From positions 496,001 through 560,000 of the forward strand of contig NZ_JAEKJZ010000003.1 in assembly GCF_017309185.1 (NCBI RefSeq): 64,000 nucleotides of DNA, read 5' to 3'. Shown here in pieces: positions 55,215-63,660 of this stretch (positions are counted from its first letter, which is position 1; the number at the start of each line of letters is the position of its first letter). The DNA is from Roseibium aggregatum. GTDB lineage: Bacteria; Pseudomonadota; Alphaproteobacteria; Rhizobiales; Stappiaceae. The position numbers and the translations under genes are program-made. The notes below the pieces were generated by a model. The model worked only from the letters and a program-made list of their open reading frames with translations, did no database searches and was not told the DNA's origin.

Positions 55215-56921
55215 TCAATTCTCTTTCGGCGAGCCGTTGTGGGTCAGGAAATCGAAGTCGCAGCCTTCGTCGGCCTGCAGAACAGTTCGGCTGTAAAGAC
55301 CGCGATAGCCGCGCTCTGCCGGGGCGGGTGGAATGCGTTCGGCAAGCCGGCGCGTGATTTCCGCCTCGTCCACCAAAAGGTCGATCCGCTTTTCGCTGAC
55401 CGAAAGGCGAATGCGATCGCCATCACGCACAGCCGCGAGCGGGCCGCCGACGGCCGCTTCCGGCGCCATATGCAGGACGATGGTTCCGAATGCGGTACCG
55501 GACATGCGCGCATCGGAAATGCGCACCAGATCCTTGACGCCCTGTCGGGCCAGTTTCTTCGGGATCGGCAGATAGCCGGCCTCGGGCATGCCCGCGGCGA
55601 CCGGGCCGGCATTCTTCAGGACCATTATGTCATTGGCCTCGATGTCCAGATCCGGATCGTCGACCCGATTGGCAAGATCCTCGAGCCCATCGAACACCAC
55701 CGCACGCGCCTCGGTCTCGAACAGCCCAGGCGTTGCGGCAGCCCGTTTGAAAATGGCCCCGCACGGCGCGATGTTGCCCGTCAGGGTGATCAGTCCGCCT
55801 TCACGGGATACCGGGTCCTCGAAGGGGCGAATGACGCGGCGGTCCACCCAATCCGCGTCGCTTGACAAGCGTTCGCCCAGGGTCTGGCCGGTGACATCCA
55901 CCGTGTCCAGATGCAGCAGATGGCGGATTTCCCTGAGCACGGCGCCGACGCCTCCGGCAGCGAAGAAGTCCTCCATATAGCCTTCGCCGACGGGCTTAAG
56001 GTCAACAAGAACAGGTGTTTCATCGGAAATCCTGTTCAGGCGGTCCTGATCGATCCGGATGCCCAGGCGTCCGGCGATGGCCGTCAGATGCACGATCGCG
56101 TTGGTCGAGCCACTGACGGCCATCAGCACCCGGAAGGCGTTTTCGACCGATTTCCAGGTGACAATTTCGCTCGGACGGCGTGGGTTGGAAATCAACTCGA
56201 CGGCCAACCGACCAGAGCGTTCGGCAGCGACCATCCGGTCGGAATGCACCGCCGGGATCGCTGCAGTGCCCGGCAGGGACATGCCGATTGTTTCTGCGAT
56301 ACAGGCCATTGTGCTGGCCGTGCCCATCACAGCACAGGTTCCAGCAGTGGTGGCAAGGCGGCCCTCGATGTCACCGATTTCCTCGTCCGTCACTTCCCCG
56401 GCACGGTATTTGCCCCAGAAACGGCGGCAGTCGGTACAGGCTCCGAGACGCTCTCCCCTGTGCCGGCCAGTCATCATCGGCCCGGTCACAAGCTGCACCG
56501 CTGGAACATTCGCCGAGACCGCGCCCATCAGTTGCGCCGGTACGGTCTTGTCGCAGCCGCCAATCAGCACAACGGCATCCATGGGCTGGGCCCGGATCAT
56601 TTCCTCCGTGTCCATGGACATGAGGTTGCGGTAGACCATGCTGGTCGGGTTCAGAAACACTTCTCCCAGGGAAATCGTCGGAAACGGCCGCGGCAGGGCT
56701 CCTGCGGCCAGCACTCCTCGGGAAACTGCCTCCACAAGGTCCGGCATCGAACGGTGACAATTGTTGAAGCCGGATGGCGTCATCGCGATGCCGACAATGG
56801 GTTTGTCGAGCATTTCGCCCGAAAGGCCCATGGACCTGGCGAAGGAGCGGCGCAGATAGGCGGCGAAGTCCTTGTCGCCATAATTGGTAAGGCCGCCCCG
56901 AATCCCTTTGCTTGCGCTCAT
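55215..56921 (-). CDS. IlvD/Edd-family sugar-acid dehydratase
   Basis: From the ATG at 56921 the protein has 568 residues. The iron-sulfur cluster ligands typical of the family are visible in G-G-C-D-K-T-V-P-A and A-G-T-C-A-V-M-G-T-A-S-T-M. The additional A-C-T-D-C-R-R-F-W segment is characteristic of the pentonate dehydratase branch (L-arabinonate/D-xylonate type) rather than true dihydroxy-acid dehydratase. It removes water from an aldonate to give a 2-keto-3-deoxy acid. The start overlaps the preceding gene by four bases. Confidence 0.88.
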   Translation of the reverse strand: MSASKGIRGGLTNYGDKDFAAYLRRSFARSMGLSGEMLDKPIVGIAMTPSGFNNCHRSMPDLVEAVSRGVLAAGALPRPFPTISLGEVFLNPTSMVYRNLMSMDTEEMIRAQPMDAVVLIGGCDKTVPAQLMGAVSANVPAVQLVTGPMMTGRHRGERLGACTDCRRFWGKYRAGEVTDEEIGDIEGRLATTAGTCAVMGTASTMACIAETIGMSLPGTAAIPAVHSDRMVAAERSGRLAVELISNPRRPSEIVTWKSVENAFRVLMAVSGSTNAIVHLTAIAGRLGIRIDQDRLNRISDETPVLVDLKPVGEGYMEDFFAAGGVGAVLREIRHLLHLDTVDVTGQTLGERLSSDADWVDRRVIRPFEDPVSREGGLITLTGNIAPCGAIFKRAAATPGLFETEARAVVFDGLEDLANRVDDPDLDIEANDIMVLKNAGPVAAGMPEAGYLPIPKKLARQGVKDLVRISDARMSGTAFGTIVLHMAPEAAVGGPLAAVRDGDRIRLSVSEKRIDLLVDEAEITRRLAERIPPAPAERGYRGLYSRTVLQADEGCDFDFLTHNGSPKEN

Positions 56922-57811
56922 CGTTTGGCCTCCTTGCGGCAACTCACTTCCAGCAGTCTTTCGAAAACCTTGACCATCGCTCCCTTGTCGAGCGCGCCAT
57001 GCCCTTCCAGAAGCGCCTGTTGATAGGTTCCGGTTGCCGCTGCCAGAACCGGAGCCGGTATCCCGTGACGCACGGAAATCTCCGCTCCACTGACCAGATC
57101 CTTGTAGGCAGCTTTTAGCGGGTATCCGGTATCGAACACACCTTCGAGGATCTGCGGCAGGAAGTATTCGGACGCATAGCTACGCCCCGTTCCACTATTG
57201 ATCACACTGGCGGTGGTCGCGGGGTCAAGACCGAGTTTGCAGGCCATGGGCATGATCTCGGCAAGAGCTGCAGCGTTAATGTCGAAGAGAAGCTGGTTGA
57301 CCAGTTTTGTCAGTTGGCCGCTACCGATGGCGCCCGTGTGCAGGATGTTGTTCGCCATGGCGGAAAGTGCCGGGCGAAGCGTCTCGACCAAACCGGCTTC
57401 TCCGCCGATCATCATGGTCAGCTTGCCGTCTTCAGCCCGCTTGCGCATACCGGAAACGGGCGCATCCAGGAACCGGATGCCCCGGACCTGGAGCGCTTGC
57501 GAAATACGCAAGGTCCGTTCGTATTCAATCGTGGATGTGTCGATGACGGTCGTGCCCGATGTCAGGGTCGACGCAATGCCCGTTTCAGGTTCGAGCAACA
57601 TGTTTTCGACGACCTTGCCGTTGGGCAGGCACAGGATCAGGACGTCCACGTCGGCAAAGTCATTTTCCGAAGCGGCTTCCGCCGCTCCGGCGGCAACCGC
57701 GACGTCCAGGGCTTCGCGGCGTGTGTCAAAAGCCTTGACGGTATTGGTGCGCGCCAGGTTGCACGCCATCGGTGCGCCCATCTGGCCAAGTCCGACAAAT
57801 CCAAATCGCAT
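56918..57811 (-). CDS. 3-hydroxyisobutyrate dehydrogenase-family oxidoreductase
   Basis: This 297-residue protein has the NAD(P)-binding G-L-G-Q-M-G-A-P-M at residues about 7-15. The family substrate motif follows as D-A-P-V-S-G-M (about 115), and the catalytic lysine lies in G-S-G-Q-L-T-K-L-V-N-Q (about 170). Members include tartronate semialdehyde reductase and related beta-hydroxyacid dehydrogenases. It is the first gene of the catabolic operon; its promoter region carries the paired CAATCGCGAT repeats. Confidence 0.88.
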   Translation of the reverse strand: MRFGFVGLGQMGAPMACNLARTNTVKAFDTRREALDVAVAAGAAEAASENDFADVDVLILCLPNGKVVENMLLEPETGIASTLTSGTTVIDTSTIEYERTLRISQALQVRGIRFLDAPVSGMRKRAEDGKLTMMIGGEAGLVETLRPALSAMANNILHTGAIGSGQLTKLVNQLLFDINAAALAEIMPMACKLGLDPATTASVINSGTGRSYASEYFLPQILEGVFDTGYPLKAAYKDLVSGAEISVRHGIPAPVLAAATGTYQQALLEGHGALDKGAMVKVFERLLEVSCRKEAKR

Positions 57812-58216
57812 GGCAAACCTCTCTGTTGCTTTCAGGCGTGAAAGCTAACACCGGGTAAGACCAGTGCGACATTCTCAATCGCGATTGCCCCAATCGCGAT
57901 CAGAGGCACCTTTTGCGTGGAGAGGCTTCTTTATGTGCGTGGCGCAGGGGTGATTACTTCGGTCTAAAGGCGTCCTGTCGTGGCTTCCTATCGTGTGATC
58001 CGGTTTAGGTCTGACGATGCGCAAAGATATTGAGACCCATCTTAGAGCCGCTGGTCTTTGGTTTGTTCTGTGACTTCCAATGTAAATTCAAAAAGTGCTT
58101 AATTGCTGCCACAGTGCAGGGAGGTCAGCCCTAGGTCAGACTTGCTAGTCGTTGTTGCCAAGTCTGTCCGGGAGTGGATGGCGCGGAGTGTTGCAAGGTC
58201 CACTGTGCGGACGGAA
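57812..58216. other. Promoter region of the catabolic operon and flank of the IS remnants
   Basis: No gene is seen in this 405-bp gap. It contains the paired CAATCGCGAT sites (57876-57900) about 65 bp upstream of the operon start. The rest has no recognisable feature. Confidence 0.55.
57876..57900. promoter_or_regulatory. Paired CAATCGCGAT sites, candidate operator
   Basis: CAATCGCGATTG (57876-57887) is itself a perfect palindrome, and CAATCGCGAT recurs at 57891-57900, 15 bp away. The position upstream of the 57811 start fits a regulator site of this operon, possibly for the LysR protein. Confidence 0.5.
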
Positions 58217-58541
58217 GGTTCTGTTACGAATTTTCGAGGTGTCTGGCTCAATCATCAGGCGCGAAGCACACAAATGCATTTCTGGTAGGGCAGGAGTTGG
58301 CAAGTTGATCCCGTTCAAAGGTGCACATTTCCCGGAGGATGTGATCTTGCTCGCAGTGTTCTTCTACGTTCGATACTCGGTGTCTAATCGGGATGTCGAG
58401 GAGGTCATGGAGGAGCGCGGGATTCAGATAGACTACACGACACTAAGACGCTGGATTGTGAAATACGCCGCGCTGATCGCGGACGAGGCGCTTCGAATCA
58501 AGAAGACAACCAACCGCTCCTGGTGCATGGCGAACCTCTGA
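58217..58541 (+). mobile_element. IS6-family element, left end and truncated transposase
   Basis: GGTTCTGTTACGAATTTTCG at 58217-58236 resembles the terminal repeat of IS6-type elements. The coding remnant (58305-58541) follows. Homology stops at W-C-M-A, where IS6 transposases continue W-x-x-D-E-T, and the following sequence belongs to another element. No right end was found. Confidence 0.65.
58305..58541 (+). pseudogene. IS6-family transposase, N-terminal fragment
   Basis: From a TTG at 58305 the frame encodes F-K-G-A-H-F-P-E-D-V-I-L-L-A-V, R-Y-S-V-S-N-R-D-V-E-E-V-M-E-E-R-G and T-L-R-R-W-I-V-K-Y-A, the typical helix-turn-helix N-terminus of IS6/IS26-like transposases. The catalytic DDE region is missing after residue 78. 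Confidence 0.75.
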
Positions 58542-58605
58542 GTTATTGAGCGTCCGTTTTCCTCGGCAGTGAACTATGGCGCTGCAACAACGACAGGAGA
58601 GCGAG

Positions 58606-58686
58606 ATGGAAAAGTGTTTTGCCGGTTTGGATATGTCACAAGCGGAAACATCCATATGTTTCTGCGACTTAGCAGCCTGCTCTTGA
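58606..58686 (+). pseudogene. IS110-family transposase, N-terminal fragment
   Basis: The frame from the ATG at 58606 (GGAGAGCGAG upstream) reads M-E-K-C-F-A-G-L-D-M-S-Q-A-E-T-S-I-C, the start of an IS110/IS1111 DEDD transposase including its first catalytic Asp, then stops at 58684-58686. It lies directly behind the broken IS6 gene, so it probably inserted there and was itself deleted. Confidence 0.65.
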
Positions 58687-58877
58687 TTGCGGCGAAGAAA
58701 GTGACAGATCCTGATGTAAAGTATCGCAGGCTGAGTCGGTACTCGGCATCTCTTCAATGTGTTGTCCTTGATACCGGTCTGATGGCGAACTGGCGAGCCT
58801 GCGATTGCCGCAGAATTGCTTGGTTTTCTTGTCGCACTTCACATTCTGTTCATTGCGCTATGGCGAATTGCCGCTTG

Positions 58878-58901
58878 TTTAGATTACAATAATAATCTAA
58901 A
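58878..58901. promoter_or_regulatory. Palindrome upstream of the alpha/beta hydrolase gene
   Basis: TTTAGATTA-CAATAA-TAATCTAAA is a perfect 9-bp inverted repeat, 31 bp upstream of the ATG at 58933. It has TetR-site dimensions. A looser GATTA-N11-TAATC dyad lies in the thiolase promoter (61922-61942). Confidence 0.5.
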
Positions 58902-58932
58902 AGAACTTGTGACACTGAGCGGAGTTAATCGC

Positions 58933-59937
58933 ATGGATAAAAACCAATCGTGTGCGTCAAATTTGGGTGTACCGTTAGTTGGGCAGAATGAACCAATCAG
59001 GCAGTTTTCAGGAAAGTATCCTGGACAGAAAAGTGTGGGGGCTTTCGTTGTCGCCGCGCTTGCCTTGCTGACTGTAAATCAGGCAAGCGCAAGCGATTTG
59101 AAGAATTTCGAAAGGGGTGTCGTACACCACACTGTCTCGGCGTCGGGTGTCCAATTACACTATGCTGAAAAAGGAGAAGGCAACATAGTCCTTTTTCTGC
59201 ACGGCTTTCCTGACCACTGGCTGACCTGGTGGCGTCAGATGGACGATCTTGCAGCGGATCACCGCGTTGCCGCAATGGATTTGCGTGGGTTCAACTTGAG
59301 CAGTCAGCCGACATCTCCAGACGCCTACGAAATCGACAAGCTGATCGCAGATGTCGAGGCAGTAATCAATGATCTAGGAGGCGCGCCGGTCACATTGATC
59401 GGTCATGATTGGGGCGGGTTCCTCGCCTGGCATGTCGCGATGCAACGCCCCGAGTTGATTTCACGGCTCGTGATCGTCAATATTCCACATCCTTGGGCCG
59501 TGGCGGAAGCTCTTGCGACAAATCCCGCGCAGGATGCGGCCAGTCAATATGTCGATTTTTTCCGGAGCCCGGCGGCGCCTGACACCATCAGTCGTGAGCA
59601 GATCAGCAACTGGATTTCGGATTCCGAATACCTGGTGCGTCATAATTCGGCTATGGACCGGTCCGAGATGGATGCCATGCTCAACTACTATCGCACGCTC
59701 TACCCCAAACGTCCCTACCGTGCCTATGACACAAAGCCGATCAAAATCACGGCGCCCACGCTTGTTGTCTTTGGCGCGAAGGATCCGTTTCTGCTGGTGT
59801 CTGGGCTAAATGCTACTTGGGACTATGTCTCCGCCCCACTGACGATCACAGTTTGGCCTGACGCGGGTCATTTTGCCCAACATGACCAGCCCGCGCGGCT
59901 CAACGCTTTGTTGCGGGACTGGCTGTCTTCCAACTAA
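58933..59937 (+). CDS. Exported alpha/beta hydrolase, epoxide hydrolase/haloalkane dehalogenase-like
   Basis: The ATG at 58933 follows GGAG and gives 334 residues. A hydrophobic segment near residues 35-52 ends in A-S-A-S, suggesting export with an unusually long N-terminal region. The hydrolase core has the oxyanion motif H-G-F-P-D-H-W, the nucleophilic Asp in G-H-D-W-G-G (about 159), an Asp in F-G-A-K-D-P-F and the C-terminal His in D-A-G-H-F-A-Q-H. Epoxide hydrolases and haloacetate dehalogenases share this set; the substrate is unknown. Confidence 0.8.
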   Translation: MDKNQSCASNLGVPLVGQNEPIRQFSGKYPGQKSVGAFVVAALALLTVNQASASDLKNFERGVVHHTVSASGVQLHYAEKGEGNIVLFLHGFPDHWLTWWRQMDDLAADHRVAAMDLRGFNLSSQPTSPDAYEIDKLIADVEAVINDLGGAPVTLIGHDWGGFLAWHVAMQRPELISRLVIVNIPHPWAVAEALATNPAQDAASQYVDFFRSPAAPDTISREQISNWISDSEYLVRHNSAMDRSEMDAMLNYYRTLYPKRPYRAYDTKPIKITAPTLVVFGAKDPFLLVSGLNATWDYVSAPLTITVWPDAGHFAQHDQPARLNALLRDWLSSN

Positions 59938-59983
59938 GTCCACGCCAAATACAAAAAGCGACATCCTCAAATACGGTATTCAC

Positions 59984-60913
59984 ATGCAAGGCAAAAGAAT
60001 TCTTATTACCGGCGCCACCGGCGTAACAGGTGGTTACGCCCTGCGGCAACTGGCTGCTGACGGTTTCCATATCAGAGCGCTTGTTCGTACTAGGGATAGT
60101 CGCGCAAAGGCTCTTGAACAATTAGGTGCCGAAATCTGCACCGGTGACATTTCGGATTTTTCGGATGTCCGCAAAGCACTAACCGATATTGACAGGACAT
60201 ATTTCGTTTTCCCCATACGGCAGGGTCTGGTTTCCGCTACGGCACAATTTATCGAGGCGGCGCGGGAAGCAGGCGTTCAGTATATTGTCAACATGTCTCA
60301 GATTTCGGCGCGTCCGGATGCGACCAGTCGTGCCGCCCTAGCACATTGGTTGGCAGAGCGTGTTCTGGATCGTTCCGGAATAAACGTGACCCACCTGCGT
60401 CCGACATTCTTTGCGGAATGGTTGACTCGCACTGCCCCGATGCTGACACGCGGCGATACAGTTTATTTGCCGTTTGGCGGTGGGAGCCACGCACCGGTAA
60501 CGGGGTTTGATCAGGGAAGGGTCATCGCTGCCTTGCTTCGCGCACCCGAAGCGCACCTCGGCGAAACCTACACGCTAGTCGGTGCCGAAGAAATGACCCC
60601 CGAGATGATGGTGGCCCGGCAGGGGCACGCTATTGGACGTGAACTGAAATACCAGCAGATACCGGCAGCGGATTTCTGTGAGCTAATCAAGGACCAAATT
60701 CGTCAATTAAACAGTGAGCGCCCGATGGCAGAGTTGAATGAGCAACTTGATGAGATCGACTATTTGGCGCAACATTTGTTAGAGGTGAACAAAGACTACG
60801 CTGAAGGAAGGTTCGGGGGGACCAACAACACTATAGCCGATATCACCGGGGACCCGGCGCAATCGCTTGAGGAGTTTTTACAGCAAAACATGGCGGTATT
60901 TCGGGCCCGGTAG
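59984..60913 (+). CDS. NmrA-like NAD(P)-binding protein
   Basis: The ATG at 59984 gives 309 residues starting M-Q-G-K-R-I-L-I-T-G-A-T-G-V-T-G-G, a Rossmann-fold dinucleotide-binding loop. The atypical short-chain reductase pattern (T-H-L-R-P-T-F-F-A-E-W and no Y-x-x-x-K pair) places it with the NmrA/QOR2-type sensors and reductases. It follows the hydrolase gene after 46 bp in the same direction and is probably co-transcribed. Confidence 0.8.
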   Translation: MQGKRILITGATGVTGGYALRQLAADGFHIRALVRTRDSRAKALEQLGAEICTGDISDFSDVRKALTDIDRTYFVFPIRQGLVSATAQFIEAAREAGVQYIVNMSQISARPDATSRAALAHWLAERVLDRSGINVTHLRPTFFAEWLTRTAPMLTRGDTVYLPFGGGSHAPVTGFDQGRVIAALLRAPEAHLGETYTLVGAEEMTPEMMVARQGHAIGRELKYQQIPAADFCELIKDQIRQLNSERPMAELNEQLDEIDYLAQHLLEVNKDYAEGRFGGTNNTIADITGDPAQSLEEFLQQNMAVFRAR

Positions 60914-61271
60914 CTCACATCGCGACCACTACTGCTAAGTGTTTTTCTGGCCTACTGAGTTTCGTGTCGTGACTGATCAATTATCGGAGGAAGCTAGCCC
61001 ACAGCATTTTCGAGTGCTTCTGGTTAAACGGGTTCTCGTGAGGGCAGAAAGGAGACGTGCGGAAGTGTTCACAGCCAAGAGATTCGGAACTTCCGCAACC
61101 GGATAACCGCATTCGGTAATTTGTGCCATCGCGTCCCTATTGAAATTGTCACTGAAACCGTACGTGCCCACCTTGACCTCCTCGCCTCAAAATTTGGGAA
61201 GAAAATGTCTACAAAATGAGAGGCTATTCATTGGACATAAATTGACGCGTAATAAGAGCCAGAAAAATCTT
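60914..61271. other. Intergenic region between NmrA-like and TetR genes
   Basis: No intact gene is seen. On the minus strand a short frame (60977-61171) reads like coding sequence (F-N-R-D-A-M-A-Q-I-T-E-C-G-Y-P-V-A-E-V), but lacks a credible start and recognisable family, so a decayed gene remnant is possible. Confidence 0.4.
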
Positions 61272-61859
61272 TTACGGTTTTCGTTGACGTTTATCGAATT
61301 CCTTGACGCCACGATTGGCCTCCAAAATGCGTTCGGCTAAACCTGAATCCGATACGGCTCTTGCCAGAGACAAAGCCCCAACGAGCCGGCAAAGTTCGCG
61401 GATTTCCGAGTTTTTGTCGCAAGAGGTATCTCCACGTGGCCCGGTATCAGCAATCAACTCCAAAATCGTCCTAATACCTTCGTCAAATGCGCGGCGCACA
61501 GGTTCATCGTGGCGGGGTGCTTCGGACGCCAAAGTTGCCAATGTGCAGCCCAAACCTCTGTGGTTCAGATGCGGTTCGGAAAGATACCATTGCTCAGCTG
61601 CCTTCAAGGCATCTCCCCCAGCGTTTTCGACCGCTTTCCGCCAAGCCGTAGCGTTGTCGGCAAAGGCTTGCGCGGTCGCTTCAGCAATCAGCGCTTCCTT
61701 GCTTTCGAACTGTTTGTAGAAGGCACCATTGGTCAATCCCGACGCTTTCATCAATCCGGCAATACCGATGCCGTCATAGCCAAACTCACGGAACATTTTA
61801 CTCGCGGTATTTACCACTCGCTCCCGGTTTTTCGCAGCTTCTTGCCGACTCATCCGCAT
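61272..61859 (-). CDS. TetR-family transcriptional regulator
   Basis: The ATG at 61859 follows AAAGGACC and gives 195 residues. The N-terminal HTH is clear: M-F-R-E-F-G-Y-D-G-I-G-I-A-G-L-M-K-A-S-G-L-T-N-G-A-F-Y-K-Q-F. The C-terminal domain (H-R-G-L-G-C-T-L-A-T-L-A-S-E) is of the type seen in regulators of oxidoreductase and solvent-response genes. Divergent from the thiolase gene; it may control that gene and the hydrolase-NmrA pair. Confidence 0.88.
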   Translation of the reverse strand: MRMSRQEAAKNRERVVNTASKMFREFGYDGIGIAGLMKASGLTNGAFYKQFESKEALIAEATAQAFADNATAWRKAVENAGGDALKAAEQWYLSEPHLNHRGLGCTLATLASEAPRHDEPVRRAFDEGIRTILELIADTGPRGDTSCDKNSEIRELCRLVGALSLARAVSDSGLAERILEANRGVKEFDKRQRKP

Positions 61860-61889
61860 GATTAGGTCCTTTATGAATACGCTTGTAAA

Positions 61890-61942
61890 ATTATAGTCAT
61901 AATCCAAAAGTTGACAACCGCGATTACGATCGTACTCTAATC
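61890..61942 (+). promoter_or_regulatory. Divergent TetR/thiolase promoter with dyads
   Basis: TTGACA at 61911-61916 and a TACTCT at 61933-61938 form a plausible promoter for the thiolase gene. Two dyads overlap it: ATTAT-AGTC-ATAAT (61890-61903) and GATTA-N11-TAATC (61922-61942). These are candidate TetR sites. Confidence 0.45.
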
Positions 61943-61961
61943 AAAATTTTGGAGTACACAG

Positions 61962-63158
61962 ATGCCCGTCAAAGAAAACGATCCCGTGTCAATAGTAGCC
62001 GCACGTCGCACCCCTTTAGGAGCCTTCATGGGCACATTCGCCGGAACACCGGCCACTGAGTTAGGGGCGGCGGCAATCCGCGCTGCGCTTTCCGATGGAG
62101 CCCTTGAAGGCGCCGATGTGTCCGAAGTGTTGATGGGGTGCGTCTTGCCGGCCGGTTTGGGGCAAGCACCGGCACGACAATCGGCAAAAGGCGCAGGTTT
62201 AGCCGACTCAGTGGGCGCTACGACGATCAACAAAGTTTGTGGTTCGGGGATGAAAGCGGTGATGATAGGAGCCGACTTAATCCGCGCCGGAAGCGCCGGA
62301 ATCGTTGTGGCAGGCGGGATGGAGTCGATGTCGCGTGCGCCGTTCTTACTTCAGGAAATGCGCGGTGGGCGCAAGGCAGGCAGCGCCGAAATCCTCGATC
62401 ATATGATGAACGATGGGCTGGAAGACGCCTATGAACGAGGTCGTCCAATGGGGGCCTTTGGAGAGGCTACGGCGAAAAAATACAACTTCTCCCGTGCCGA
62501 CCAGGACGCATATTCCATTGAGACACTTGAACGCGCACGTGCTGCGGTTGCTTCCGGCGCATTCGACGCCGAATGCGTTCCGGTTACGGTGAAGACCAAA
62601 AAAGGGGAACTTTCTGTATCGCGCGACGAGCGTCCGGAACAGATCAACCCTGCTAAAATTCCCCACTTGCGTTCAGCATTCGGTACGGATGGGACGATAA
62701 CTGCCGCAAGTTCCTCGGCCAATGCCGACGGAGCTGCAGCTCTGGTTCTGGCTGGTGCCCGTGAAGCCAATCATCGAAACCTGCCGGTCATCGCGCATAT
62801 TCTCGGACACGCCAGTCATTCGCAGGCTCCCGCCTGGTTCACCACTTCGCCCATACCTGCAATTCGCAAGTTGCTGACACAAGTCGGTTGGAAGCCTGGG
62901 GAGGTAGATCTATTTGAGGTCAACGAAGCCTTTGCGGTGGTTGCAATGGCCGCCGCGCAAGAAATCGGCATCCCGCGCGAGAAGCTAAACGTCAAAGGCG
63001 GGGCTTGCGCGTTAGGTCATCCGATCGGCGCAACCGGGGCACGCATCCTCGTCACACTTATTCACGCCCTTCGGGCCAACGGAGGCAAGCGTGGCGTGGC
63101 CAGCCTGTGCATTGGCGGTGGTGAAGCAACTGCAGTCGCGGTGGAACTGGTGGATTGA
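61962..63158 (+). CDS. Acetyl-CoA acetyltransferase/thiolase
   Basis: This 398-residue thiolase has a GGAG ribosome site. The nucleophilic Cys lies in N-K-V-C-G-S-G-M-K-A-V (about 91), with G-G-A-C-A-L-G-H-P-I-G-A and C-I-G-G-G-E-A at the C-terminus. It is most like biosynthetic acetoacetyl-CoA thiolases (PhaA/AtoB). It has no beta-oxidation partners here, and its divergent TetR gene suggests inducible expression. It is not closely similar to pcaF at the other end of the window. Confidence 0.88.
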   Translation: MPVKENDPVSIVAARRTPLGAFMGTFAGTPATELGAAAIRAALSDGALEGADVSEVLMGCVLPAGLGQAPARQSAKGAGLADSVGATTINKVCGSGMKAVMIGADLIRAGSAGIVVAGGMESMSRAPFLLQEMRGGRKAGSAEILDHMMNDGLEDAYERGRPMGAFGEATAKKYNFSRADQDAYSIETLERARAAVASGAFDAECVPVTVKTKKGELSVSRDERPEQINPAKIPHLRSAFGTDGTITAASSSANADGAAALVLAGAREANHRNLPVIAHILGHASHSQAPAWFTTSPIPAIRKLLTQVGWKPGEVDLFEVNEAFAVVAMAAAQEIGIPREKLNVKGGACALGHPIGATGARILVTLIHALRANGGKRGVASLCIGGGEATAVAVELVD

Positions 63159-63660
63159 GTATGCGCGAATTTCAAAAGGTCGATCCAACGCAGATCCTAA
63201 AATCACACGGAGCCATAGATTGCAGCTTCAGGGACATCTGCACGTTCGTACGATGATGTGACCGATCAAATAAAATAGAAGAAACGTGAAAATAAGATAT
63301 TTCTGGATCTTGGATTGATCGGTCATCCTTTCTTGTCGGAGTGGTGCAAAATTCATTTCGCGTTTACCTGAGTGAAGACGTAAAAAAGGCGATGACATGA
63401 AAGCTTTCGTATTATTGGATTTTATGTTTGCAGACAAAAGCTATCGATCAAACGGAAATGTTTGCAATTACCATTATCTGAGGCGTCTATTCTCCATTTC
63501 CCGGAAAGCCAATCTGGATGTGTGCGGTTCAAACAGGTGACTGTAACGACCATGAAACCTGTTGGCTGATTGCAGAAAACAATTAGTCCCTGGTTCAAAG
63601 TGTATTCATGAACAGCCTCTAAGCCGACTTCGAACAAATTTACTAGGGAGGATAGGGAAA
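63159..63660. other. AT-rich intergenic region before the DUF2199 gene
   Basis: This 502-bp gap has no credible gene. It contains an 11-bp inverted repeat with 45-bp spacing (63259-63269 and 63315-63325). Confidence 0.5.
63259..63325. repeat. Inverted repeat pair, possible small insertion remnant
   Basis: TGACCGATCAA (63259-63269) and TTGATCGGTCA (63315-63325) are perfect 11-bp inverted repeats 45 bp apart. They could be ends of a tiny MITE-like remnant or a long stem-loop. No target duplication was seen. Confidence 0.45.

Noticed and set aside
60977..61171. Short minus-strand frame between the NmrA-like and TetR genes
   Set aside because: It has some coding-like character but no ribosome site, no recognised family and an arginine/threonine-rich tail, so it is mentioned only as a possible remnant.
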